From NCBI GenBank assembly GCA_938038445.1, contig CALHRZ010000024.1, positions 1 to 48,505 of the forward strand: a DNA stretch of 48,505 bases, given 5' to 3'. This DNA comes from an uncultured bacterium (GTDB taxonomy: Bacteria > Verrucomicrobiota > Kiritimatiellia > CAIKKV01). Shown here piece after piece: positions 7,968 through 15,761 of this stretch. Positions within the stretch are counted from its first letter, which is position 1; every line of letters starts with the position of its first letter. Both the position numbers and the translations under genes were made by a program. A model generated the notes under the pieces. It had not been told where the DNA came from. It saw only the letters and a program-made list of their open reading frames with translations, and did not search any database.

Positions 7968-9601
7968 GCTTTTGGGTGCAAAATCGCTCCCAGCGTCCGA
8001 CGTCCCCCGTTTTCAATCCTCCAAGCGAAGTATCGCCTCGGGTTTCCTTCGACCTCGATGACTCGCCAGTAAGGTCCCGTCTCGCTTCCTTCTTCCCGGA
8101 TCAGTCCCTCTGGCAAACGCGGCGACCGAACCCGGGCAGGGTCGAGATCAGGATGGATCGTCGGAGACCGGCGATACCAGGTCTCCGTGAGGAACGCCCG
8201 CTGCGAGGGCCGTTCGGGACTGAGCCATTCATACAAAAGGGCGAACCGCCGTTCCAAACTGAGCCCGTCCCTCCAAACTTCCCGCTCGGAAAGAAACATT
8301 TCCATATTCCGCCAAAAGTCGGGGATTTCTCTCGACAATCGTTGAACCACCGGGCGAAGCGAACGCTCGTTGTAATACCAGTCCACGATCCGCGACAATC
8401 GCGCAGCCTGCCGTAGATTGGAAAAGGAGAATGTAGGAGTCTCCAGCACTTCATAAGGAGGGCACGGTGAAGAGCGAATGCCCCGCGCCGTCGCCTGCCG
8501 CGCAAGTTGGGTTCCCGGCAAGATTTTGACGGTCTCAAGTTGAATCGCCTCGGGTCCCCACGCCGCAAGGGCCGTCAGATCAGCAAGAAGTCCCTCCCAC
8601 GTTTGTCCCGGCAAACCGGCCAGCAAGTCCAGATGCAGTTCCGCCGGGGTGGTCCGAAGCAGATTCAACCCCGCCCATACCTCCAAGGGAGTCCCTCGCA
8701 GGCCGCACGCCGCACGGACATAAGGCTCCAAAGTCTGCACACCGGCCTCAATGTGAAGAAGTCCCGGTAAAAACCGGCGGCATATGGCCGCAAGCTGAGA
8801 GGTCATCTTCGTCGGATCGAACTCCAGATGAAACCGGGTATCAGGAGCAATGGTGAGAAAGTTCATCAATCGTTCGCATGCCCGCTGTTCGTCGTCATTG
8901 AAAGTCCGGTCCAACAGACGGATCTCCCGAACGCCGGCAAGGTGCAGCGTCGCGAGTTCCTCCTTTACGCGGCTCAAAGAAAAGAACCGAACCCCGCCTC
9001 TCCCTGCGCTCGTACAAAAAACACAAGCACCCGAACATCCTCTCATCGTTTCAAGAAAAACAAACGGATGCGTCCGCTTTTCCTGTTCCTCCAGACGGGG
9101 CAATGGGATCTCCTCTTCCCGAGGCCGAACCGCTTCCCGTCCCTCATCCACAATCCTCCCTTGAGGGTCCTTCCAAATCAACCCCTGAATGGCACCCCAT
9201 TTTTCAGGGCGGTCCCATACGCTCAGCCATTGGGGAAATGCCACTTCTCCTTCCCCTCTCACGCCGGCATGAACAAGCGGAAAGGGATCAAAAAACCTCC
9301 GCGAATCCCCTAACCACTCGGGACCTCCGCCTATGACAACGGTATTCGGCCGAAGGATTCGGAACCGCTTTAGAAAAGCATGGAGCCATTCGCGGTTGAA
9401 CAGATAGAAAGTGACACCAAGCGCATCTGGCCCCAACAGCAAAATATCCTCCAGAACCGAGGTCGGAGATTCCCGCAGACTTGTTTCAACCGTAGTCCAC
9501 TGCCATGGGCTATCCCCGGGCAGACACTCCCGAAGAAGCCTCGCCGCATGACTGGGATAGACCGGCAAGGCATTGACGGCCAGAAAAACGAACCGGGGCA
9601 T
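7961..9601 (-). CDS. B12-binding domain radical SAM protein
   Basis: The protein has 546 residues. Residues 1 to about 150 look like a cobalamin-binding domain (DALGVTFYLFNREW, VVIGGGPEW, VRGEGEVAF) without an obvious DxHxxG motif. The radical SAM core follows, with the Fe-S motif CSGACVFC (CxxxCxxC) near residue 190. HLDLLAGLPGQTWEG and LPGTQLARQA are typical of B12-radical SAM proteins of the BchE/DUF4080 type. The C-terminal 150 residues are variable. Such enzymes methylate or rearrange unactivated carbons; the substrate here is unknown. The gene starts 19 nt after the M42 peptidase gene, with a GGGGAGG ribosome binding site, so the two are probably cotranscribed. It converges on the FmdB-type gene. 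Confidence 0.8.
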   Translation of the reverse strand: MPRFVFLAVNALPVYPSHAARLLRECLPGDSPWQWTTVETSLRESPTSVLEDILLLGPDALGVTFYLFNREWLHAFLKRFRILRPNTVVIGGGPEWLGDSRRFFDPFPLVHAGVRGEGEVAFPQWLSVWDRPEKWGAIQGLIWKDPQGRIVDEGREAVRPREEEIPLPRLEEQEKRTHPFVFLETMRGCSGACVFCTSAGRGGVRFFSLSRVKEELATLHLAGVREIRLLDRTFNDDEQRACERLMNFLTIAPDTRFHLEFDPTKMTSQLAAICRRFLPGLLHIEAGVQTLEPYVRAACGLRGTPLEVWAGLNLLRTTPAELHLDLLAGLPGQTWEGLLADLTALAAWGPEAIQLETVKILPGTQLARQATARGIRSSPCPPYEVLETPTFSFSNLRQAARLSRIVDWYYNERSLRPVVQRLSREIPDFWRNMEMFLSEREVWRDGLSLERRFALLYEWLSPERPSQRAFLTETWYRRSPTIHPDLDPARVRSPRLPEGLIREEGSETGPYWRVIEVEGNPRRYFAWRIENGGRRTLGAILHPKAQ

Positions 9602-9620
9602 GGCCTCCCCTCAAAACCGT

Positions 9621-10688
9621 CTAAAGACTCCGCGGTGTGAAATTCTCCGTGCCCGTCATCCGCTCCGCCACCGCTGTCAGAAGATCAATCGAATGATCCA
9701 CGTCGTCAACCGCAATCATCTCTACCGGGCTGTGAATATACCGGCATGGAATACTCACGAGGGCCGTAGCCACCCCTTCCCGGGAAAGCTGGATCACGTT
9801 GGCATCCGTGGGCGTCCCGCGGGGTTCGGCGCCAATCTGGATAGGGATCTTCTCCTTCTTGGACGTCGTTTCAATGAAATCGCCTAAAATGGGGTTGATA
9901 TTCGGCCCGCGGTGTAGCTGGGGCCCTTTCCCCAACGCGCATTCCCCCGTACGACGGGCATCCATACCCGGGCAATCGGTGGCAAACCCCACGTCCACCG
10001 CGATGCCGGCCTGGGGATGAACCTGGTAGGCGCTGGTTGCCGCGCCGCGGAGGCCAATCTCTTCCTGAACGGTTGTAACGCCATGAACGCCGATCCGGAG
10101 CTTCTTCCCTTTCAGCCGACGCAGGGTTTCCACCACGATGAACGCACCGATGCGGTCATCAAATGCGCGAGCAACCAGCCGGCCATGGGGCATCTCTTCG
10201 ACCTGCATATCAATGGTGGCATAATCGCCGATGGCCACGCGTTTTTCCGCATCTTTCTTGCCTTTCGCTCCAATATCCAGCCAAAGCTCATGAAATTTTG
10301 GCATCTTGCTTTTTTCGTCGGGCTCGGTTAGATGAATCGGCTTGCGGCCCACCACACCCAACACCGGACCGTTCCGCGTATGAATGCGGAGACGTTGGCC
10401 GATCAGGATGGCCGGATCGGTGCCGCCAACCGGATTGAAGTACAAAAAACCTTTTTCATCAATGTGCATGATCATGTAGCCGACTTCATCACAGTGCCCG
10501 GCTAGCATCAGACGGAACGGCGCATCGGGATTCACAATGCCAAATACATTGCCGTGAATATCGGTTCGGACTTCATCGCAGCAATCGGCGAGCCGTCGCC
10601 GAATCAACTCTTGAACCCCCATTTCGTAACCGGAGGGGCTTGGCGTATTGAGCAGAGTTTTAAGAAAATCGAGCGATTCCCGTTTCAT
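9621..10688 (-). CDS. M42-family aminopeptidase / endoglucanase-type metallopeptidase
   Basis: Cytoplasmic dizinc aminopeptidase of about 355 residues, normal for the family, whose members form dodecameric shells that trim peptides. Family motifs are in order: LAGHCDEVGYMI (metal His and catalytic Asp), AFDDRIGAFI (bridging Asp), TVQEEIGLRGA (catalytic Glu-Glu), AVDVGFATDCPG (metal Asp) and RYIHSPVEMI (last metal His). The ATG at 10688 aligns with the family N-terminus; a TTG start at 10751 would add 21 residues of no family likeness. No clear ribosome binding site precedes the ATG. The gene leads a two-gene unit with the radical SAM gene and diverges from the AraC-type regulator gene. Confidence 0.9.
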   Translation of the reverse strand: MKRESLDFLKTLLNTPSPSGYEMGVQELIRRRLADCCDEVRTDIHGNVFGIVNPDAPFRLMLAGHCDEVGYMIMHIDEKGFLYFNPVGGTDPAILIGQRLRIHTRNGPVLGVVGRKPIHLTEPDEKSKMPKFHELWLDIGAKGKKDAEKRVAIGDYATIDMQVEEMPHGRLVARAFDDRIGAFIVVETLRRLKGKKLRIGVHGVTTVQEEIGLRGAATSAYQVHPQAGIAVDVGFATDCPGMDARRTGECALGKGPQLHRGPNINPILGDFIETTSKKEKIPIQIGAEPRGTPTDANVIQLSREGVATALVSIPCRYIHSPVEMIAVDDVDHSIDLLTAVAERMTGTENFTPRSL

Positions 10689-10723
10689 GTAAATAACTGT
10701 GCCATACCGATGAGAATCTGACA

Positions 10724-10741
10724 AGCCCAGAACCCTGGGCT
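10724..10741. promoter_or_regulatory. Inverted repeat in the divergent M42/AraC intergenic region
   Basis: AGCCCAG-AACC-CTGGGCT is a perfect 7-bp inverted repeat with a 4-nt loop. It lies 36 bp upstream of the M42 start and 213 bp upstream of the AraC-type start. It could be an operator or a leader hairpin. The region 10742-10954 shows no promoter I would defend. Confidence 0.3.
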
Positions 10742-10954
10742 GGAACCACAATAAGGCTTTTCACCCCTCGTTCCCTTTCTTGACCATTTCAAAGAACAAC
10801 GGAGGCAAGGCCATTGGTTTTTAGTCCTCACGACCTCTCGCCTCAAACACGATACGGGGGAACACTGCGATCTTTTCCCTCGGCTTGTTTCATGCTAAAG
10901 TGGCTGAAGATTTGACAATCAAGCGGGCGCGCCCAAGTGGGGAGAGAGTTTCCA

Positions 10955-11797
10955 GTGTTAAGAAAGCCCCTTTCAGAAAAAGCCTTTTCGGCTCATCTTC
11001 TGAGCATTCTCTTCTTCAAGTCCTCGGAAATTCGGCAGCAAACGGTCCGACAGGGTGAGCCGGCCGAATTGATTGTAATGGTGGAAGGCGTATACCGCGC
11101 GCGGACAGGAGGCAAGTCGGAACACGTACGGCGCGTGGAGGCGAAAGCCGGAGAAGTGGTGTTCTGGCCTTCCGGATCTCCACGCATGGAGGAAAACGAC
11201 CCCCACCTCCCCATGCGCTGCTACAGTTTGTATTTGGAATGGCCGGAAGGACCGAGGGGAGAAGAACCCTTTTGTGTCAATGATCAACAGGGTCTGATTC
11301 GTTATTTGGCAATGCACCTGTTGGCAATCTCTGAATCAAGGATATCCGTTCCCCCGACGATTCATCATGCGTTCGTCAATGCGATCCTAGCCGAATTCAC
11401 CCGACTCCTCCTTGTGCCATCCGATCCTCTCGAATCGAAGGTTCTTGCGTTTTTGAACGCACACCGAAACCAGCCCTTCCGGCTCCAAGAGTTAGCTCGT
11501 TTTGTGGGTTTAGAATCGCACCACTTCTCACGGGCATTTAAGAAACGAACGGGATTCTCTCCGATGGAGTACGTGCGTCGCAGACGGTTGGAGTGGGCCT
11601 GTTCATTGATCCAAAGCGTCCCGCATCTCCAATTAAGAGAGATTGCGCGACGGGTGGGGATCCGGGATGAGAACGAGCTGCGCCGTCAACTCCGGCGTTA
11701 TACTTCCCTTCGCATGCGATATCTGCGCTCCATGCTTCAAAAACCGGGAGCTCCGCTCCCCCTTTTGCGGGTCGGCGGCCTCATTTCGAACCCCTAA
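10955..11797 (+). CDS. AraC-family transcriptional regulator
   Basis: The protein has about 280 residues. The N-terminal half looks like a cupin-type sensor (MVEGVYRARTGGKSEHVR, then AGEVVFWPSGSPRM). The C-terminal 100 residues hold two AraC-type helix-turn-helix motifs: FRLQELARFVGLESHHFSRA, with FKKRTGFSPMEYVRRRRLE, and LQLREIARRVGIRDENELRR. I chose the GTG at 10955, which has GGGGAGAG upstream; a GTG at 10937 lies in front of that site and has no support. The gene diverges from the M42 unit and sits upstream of glyS. AraC proteins of this layout usually sense a sugar and control a catabolic locus; the target is not evident. Confidence 0.85.
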   Translation: MLRKPLSEKAFSAHLLSILFFKSSEIRQQTVRQGEPAELIVMVEGVYRARTGGKSEHVRRVEAKAGEVVFWPSGSPRMEENDPHLPMRCYSLYLEWPEGPRGEEPFCVNDQQGLIRYLAMHLLAISESRISVPPTIHHAFVNAILAEFTRLLLVPSDPLESKVLAFLNAHRNQPFRLQELARFVGLESHHFSRAFKKRTGFSPMEYVRRRRLEWACSLIQSVPHLQLREIARRVGIRDENELRRQLRRYTSLRMRYLRSMLQKPGAPLPLLRVGGLISNP

Positions 11798-12020
11798 CCG
11801 TCCCGGTCTCTTCTCTCTCCGATGGTCGAAAAGCCGAAGCACTCCCCCCGCGCATCTTCGCCCGAATTACGGAACGGACAGGATGAGATTCGGCTCCATT
11901 GGGCGGCTCATCCCCCGCCGGTTGCACGCCTGTATTGCCGACGCAACCTTCGGGAATAACAGCCCCTCTGCCCCCCAATTTCCTTGATTTGGAAAAGGGT
12001 TTGGCGCATTCTGTAAGGCT

Positions 12021-13682
12021 ATGAATAACACGGAAAACAAGGTGTCTCTTGAGATCTTGGCTTCTCTCTGCAAGCGGCGCGGATTCATATACCCCAGTTC
12101 GGAACTTTACGGAGGGTTAAACGGTTTTTGGGATTATGGCCCGCTTGGTTGCGAGTTAAAACGGAATCTGAAGGAAGCTTGGTGGCACAGCACGGTTCAC
12201 AAACGAGAAGACGTCGTGGGACTCGACGCCACCATTATCATGCACCCCGCCATCTGGAAAGCCTCCGGGCATGTAGACGGCTTCGTGGACCCGATGGTGG
12301 ACTGCAAAGTGTGCAAAAAGCGATTCCGCGCCGACCAGCTTTGTGAGGAACAGGGCAAAACCCTGCAAAAGGATAACGGTAGTCTCCGACTTCCCGAAGG
12401 AATGGTATGCCCATCGTGCGGCGCGAAGGATTGGACTGAACCCCGTCTGTTCAACCTCATGTTCAAGTCGTTTGTCGGACCTGTGGAAGACGACTCCTCC
12501 CTCGTGTATCTCCGTCCTGAGACCGCTCAAGCCATTTTTGCCCAGTTTAAAAACATTTTGGACACGAGCCGCCAATCCGTGCCCTTCGGCATCGCGCAGA
12601 TGGGCAAATCCTTTCGCAACGAAATCACGCCCCGGAATTTCACTTTCCGCTCGCGGGAGTTCGAGCAAATGGAACTGGAATATTTTATCCGTCCCGATGA
12701 GGCGATCCGTCTCCTGTGCGGCCGGGTGGCCGCTGCGCCGACTCAGATGAGAACCGACGTCGAGCCGCAGCCAGACTGGGGTTGGGAGTGCTGGCACAAA
12801 TACTGGGTCGCGCAGCGGATGAACTGGTACTACTCGATCGGTTTACCCCCCTCGACCCTTGTGGAATATTGGCAGCCCCCCCACGAACTCGCCCACTACG
12901 CTCGCGCCTGCGTAGACATTCAGTTCGCTTTTCCCTTCGGAATCCAAGAGTTGGAAGGCATCGCCGCCCGGAGCGACTTCGATCTGAGCCGACATCAGTC
13001 GTTCAGCGGGAAAAGCCTTGAGGTGTTTGACGAACCGCTTAAACTGGCCGCCCGAAAACTGTCGGATTCCGAACGCGCCGCGTTCACCGATTCGATCGTT
13101 CGCGAATGGGAGGCACGGAATCGGTCGGCCGAAGAAGCCCGTGCGTTTTGCACCAAATTGTTCGAAGGTCGTTACATTCCCCATGTGATCGAGCCTTCCG
13201 CCGGCGCCGATCGCCTGGCACTGGCCCTTCTCAGCCAAGCCTATTGCGAGGAGTGGGTCCCCACGTCAAAAGAGGGAGGCTCACCCCAGCCCGCCATTCA
13301 AGGCCGGCCGCCTCCCCAGGGCTATGAACTCAGGACCCTACTTCGCTTCTCCCCCCGCATCGCGCCCATCAAAATCGGAGTGTTTCCTCTGCTCAAAAAT
13401 AAGCCCGACCTCGTCGCCAAGGGCCGATCCGTCTTCCAGATGCTCCGGAAACGCTGGCACTGCTTTTGGGATGAGACCGGCGCTATCGGCCGCCGTTACC
13501 GCCGCCAGGACGAGGCCGGAACTCCGTTTGGGGTCACGATCGATTTCGAAACTCTATCCAACGACACCGTAACACTCCGGAATCGCGATTCGATGAAACA
13601 AGTTCGGATTGCGATCTCGCGCCTTGTGGAAGAACTGGAACGACGAATGGACCTTCCGCAATTGCCGCCCGACGAAGCATAA
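12021..13682 (+). CDS. Glycine--tRNA ligase, dimeric type
   Basis: Class II aminoacyl-tRNA synthetase that charges tRNA-Gly. It is the single-chain alpha2 form, not the alpha2beta2 GlyQ/GlyS form. Seen in order: GFIYPSSELYGGLNGFWDYG at the N-terminus, a zinc-type pair CKVC and later CPSCG in the insert, RPETAQAIFAQFKN, RNEITPRNFTFRSREFEQME (motif 2 region), EPSAGADRLALALL (motif 3 region) and a C-terminal anticodon-binding domain from about residue 440. At 553 residues it is somewhat longer than many dimeric enzymes. The start ATG follows TAAGG. The stop overlaps the larB start by one base (TAATG), so the genes are translationally coupled. Confidence 0.95.
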   Translation: MNNTENKVSLEILASLCKRRGFIYPSSELYGGLNGFWDYGPLGCELKRNLKEAWWHSTVHKREDVVGLDATIIMHPAIWKASGHVDGFVDPMVDCKVCKKRFRADQLCEEQGKTLQKDNGSLRLPEGMVCPSCGAKDWTEPRLFNLMFKSFVGPVEDDSSLVYLRPETAQAIFAQFKNILDTSRQSVPFGIAQMGKSFRNEITPRNFTFRSREFEQMELEYFIRPDEAIRLLCGRVAAAPTQMRTDVEPQPDWGWECWHKYWVAQRMNWYYSIGLPPSTLVEYWQPPHELAHYARACVDIQFAFPFGIQELEGIAARSDFDLSRHQSFSGKSLEVFDEPLKLAARKLSDSERAAFTDSIVREWEARNRSAEEARAFCTKLFEGRYIPHVIEPSAGADRLALALLSQAYCEEWVPTSKEGGSPQPAIQGRPPPQGYELRTLLRFSPRIAPIKIGVFPLLKNKPDLVAKGRSVFQMLRKRWHCFWDETGAIGRRYRRQDEAGTPFGVTIDFETLSNDTVTLRNRDSMKQVRIAISRLVEELERRMDLPQLPPDEA

Positions 13683-14461
13683 TGAATCATCTCCTGCCTG
13701 ACATCCTCCAACGGATCGAAAAAGGCGAACTCTCAGCGGAGGCTGCCCTTCTTGAGCTGGGGGTTCCCGCTGGTGAGAAAGATCTTGGCTTTGCCCGACT
13801 GGACCTCGACCGCCTCCGACGGCGTGGACTTCCGGAAGTGGTTTATGCACCTTCGAAAACACCTGAACAGTTGGCGGCCATCGCCGCCGCTCTCCTGGAG
13901 GCCGGTCAAAATCTTTTCATCACTCGGGCAAGTCGTGCCCAGTTTGAAGCGGTGCAAGCGCGCCTTGCCTCCGCTGTTTATCACGAAACGGCTCGCATCA
14001 TCACCTGCGATGTCACTCCACTTCCCGCTCCGAAAGGACTCGTTGCCGTTGTTACCGCGGGAACAACCGATATTCCCGTTGCCGAGGAAGCCGCCGTAAC
14101 GGCCGAACGAATGGGCGCGCGTGTGGAACGGCTGTATGACGTCGGAGTGGCAGGACTTCACCGGTTGTTGAATCGGCTGAGCCTTCTTCGCAAAGCGCGA
14201 GTTTTGATCGTTGTGGCCGGCATGGAGGGCGCGTTGCCGTCGGTTGTGGGCGGGCTGGTGGCCGCTCCCGTGATTGCGGTCCCGACCAGCGTCGGCTACG
14301 GAGCGCATTTCCAGGGATTGGCCCCTCTGCTGGCGATGCTTAATTCTTGTGCTCCCGGGGTTACCGTGGTCAATATCGACAACGGATTCGGCGCCGGCGT
14401 CGCCGCGGCCCTTATCAACCGTCTGGGCGAAGGCGGCTCCCCAGACCAGCCTTCCTCCTGA
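13682..14461 (+). CDS. LarB, nickel-pincer nucleotide cofactor biosynthesis
   Basis: LarB carboxylates the pyridinium ring of nicotinic acid adenine dinucleotide and releases AMP, the first step to the nickel-pincer nucleotide used by lactate racemase and related enzymes. The 259 residues show the PurE-like core of the family: VVTAGTTDIPVAEEAAVTAE, YDVGVAGLHRLL, VVAGMEGALPSVVGGLV, VPTSVGYGAHFQGL and NSCAPGVTVVNIDNGFGAGV. The N-terminal LDLDRLRRRGLPEVVY is also typical. It starts on the glyS stop codon and ends one base before larC, so the three genes form one operon. Confidence 0.95.
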   Translation: MNHLLPDILQRIEKGELSAEAALLELGVPAGEKDLGFARLDLDRLRRRGLPEVVYAPSKTPEQLAAIAAALLEAGQNLFITRASRAQFEAVQARLASAVYHETARIITCDVTPLPAPKGLVAVVTAGTTDIPVAEEAAVTAERMGARVERLYDVGVAGLHRLLNRLSLLRKARVLIVVAGMEGALPSVVGGLVAAPVIAVPTSVGYGAHFQGLAPLLAMLNSCAPGVTVVNIDNGFGAGVAAALINRLGEGGSPDQPSS

Positions 14462-14462
14462 T

Positions 14463-15737
14463 ATGGTGCATCTCCACTTTGATAGTTTCGGCGGTGCCTC
14501 CGGCGATATGATTCTCGCATCGCTCCTCGATCTCGGCGTCTCAAAGACCGCCATTGAAGAGATGCTGGTGCGGCTTGGTTTAGGACCCTTCCTGATCGAA
14601 CCAAAGGAAGAAACCGATCATGGGATCCGGGGGGTACGCGTCCACATAACCCCACCCAAAGAGTCGTCCGGGCTCCTCTCATCGCTGTTCCATTCGACTA
14701 CCGCCCTTTTTTCCAAGTCCTGTCCCGCCGCAGGGCATTCGCCGCACCGGCGATTGGAGGATATCGCCTCGCAAATTCTACACGCAGACCTTCCCGATTC
14801 GGTACGGCAGGAAAGCCTGCGCGTCTTTCAACGACTGGCAGAAGCCGAAGCCCGCGTCCATGGAGTAACCCCTGAGAAAGTGCACTTTCACGAAGTGGGC
14901 GCTCTCGATGCGATCGCGGATATCGTAGGCGTTCATGTGGCTAAGCATCTGCTCCACGTCCAAGGGGTCACCGTCGGCCCACTTCCGATCAGTTACGGTA
15001 CGGTCCAATCCGCTCATGGTCCGCTCCCGCTTCCAGCTCCAGCCACCGCCGAGCTTCTCAAGGGAATGCAGACGATTCCCTTTGACGAATCCGGCGAAAC
15101 TGTTACCCCGACAGGCGCCGCTCTTCTCTCTACTTGGACATCCGGTTCGACTCGTCCCGCCGGTCGATGGCTTCGCATCGGCCACGGCCTGGGCCGGCGC
15201 CAATGGAGAAACCGTCCCAACCTGCTCCGGGCTTTTCTTCTGGACCCTGACGGCGAGCCCATACCTGACCATGCATTCGTCAATGATTGCTGCCTCGTGC
15301 TCGAATGCAATCTCGATGATCAAACCCCAGAACAAATCGGTGCGCTGACCGGCCGTCTTCTGGACACGGGCGCGCTGGACTGGTTCATCACGCCGGTTTA
15401 TATGAAAAAACAGCGGCCCGGGGTGCTGTTAACCGTTCTCGTCCGCCCTGAAAAAGCCGACCGTTTTCGGGATCTTCTGTTTCGGGAAAGCACGACCCTG
15501 GGCATCCGGGAGCGCCTTGAGCTCCGTTCCATCCTTCCACGGCGCGTCGAAACCGTCATCACCCCCTACGGCGAGGTGCGGGTCAAGCTCGCGTTTTGGA
15601 AGGGGGAACTGATCAATGCCTCGCCGGAGTTTTCCGATTGCGATGCGCTGGCTCGGAAAGCCGGCATACCCGTCAAAGAGGTAATGGCAGCGGCGATGAG
15701 TGCCTTTCGAACTCGTTCCCACCCCACAACCCTGTAG
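14463..15737 (+). CDS. LarC, nickel insertion protein for the pincer cofactor
   Basis: LarC is a CTP-dependent cyclometallase that inserts nickel into the bisthiocarboxylated nucleotide. The protein has 424 residues in one uninterrupted frame, while in Lactiplantibacillus plantarum larC is read through a programmed frameshift. Family motifs: HFDSFGGASGDMILASLLDL at the N-terminus, HFHEVGALDAIADIVG, PLPISYGTVQSAHGPLPLPA, TPTGAALLSTW, LECNLDDQTPEQIGALTGRL and YMKKQRPGVLLTVL. The start ATG at 14463 gives the conserved N-terminus; longer reading would overlap larB. It is the last gene of glyS-larB-larC and ends 24 nt from the converging GH172-like gene. LarE and LarA are not encoded in the window. 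Confidence 0.95.
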   Translation: MVHLHFDSFGGASGDMILASLLDLGVSKTAIEEMLVRLGLGPFLIEPKEETDHGIRGVRVHITPPKESSGLLSSLFHSTTALFSKSCPAAGHSPHRRLEDIASQILHADLPDSVRQESLRVFQRLAEAEARVHGVTPEKVHFHEVGALDAIADIVGVHVAKHLLHVQGVTVGPLPISYGTVQSAHGPLPLPAPATAELLKGMQTIPFDESGETVTPTGAALLSTWTSGSTRPAGRWLRIGHGLGRRQWRNRPNLLRAFLLDPDGEPIPDHAFVNDCCLVLECNLDDQTPEQIGALTGRLLDTGALDWFITPVYMKKQRPGVLLTVLVRPEKADRFRDLLFRESTTLGIRERLELRSILPRRVETVITPYGEVRVKLAFWKGELINASPEFSDCDALARKAGIPVKEVMAAAMSAFRTRSHPTTL

Positions 15738-15761
15738 GGAAAAGCCGAACGCAGGCACAAG

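Noticed and set aside
10912..10917. Perfect TTGACA upstream of the AraC-type gene
   Set aside because: No acceptable -10 box occurs at 16-18 nt; the following sequence is GC-rich.
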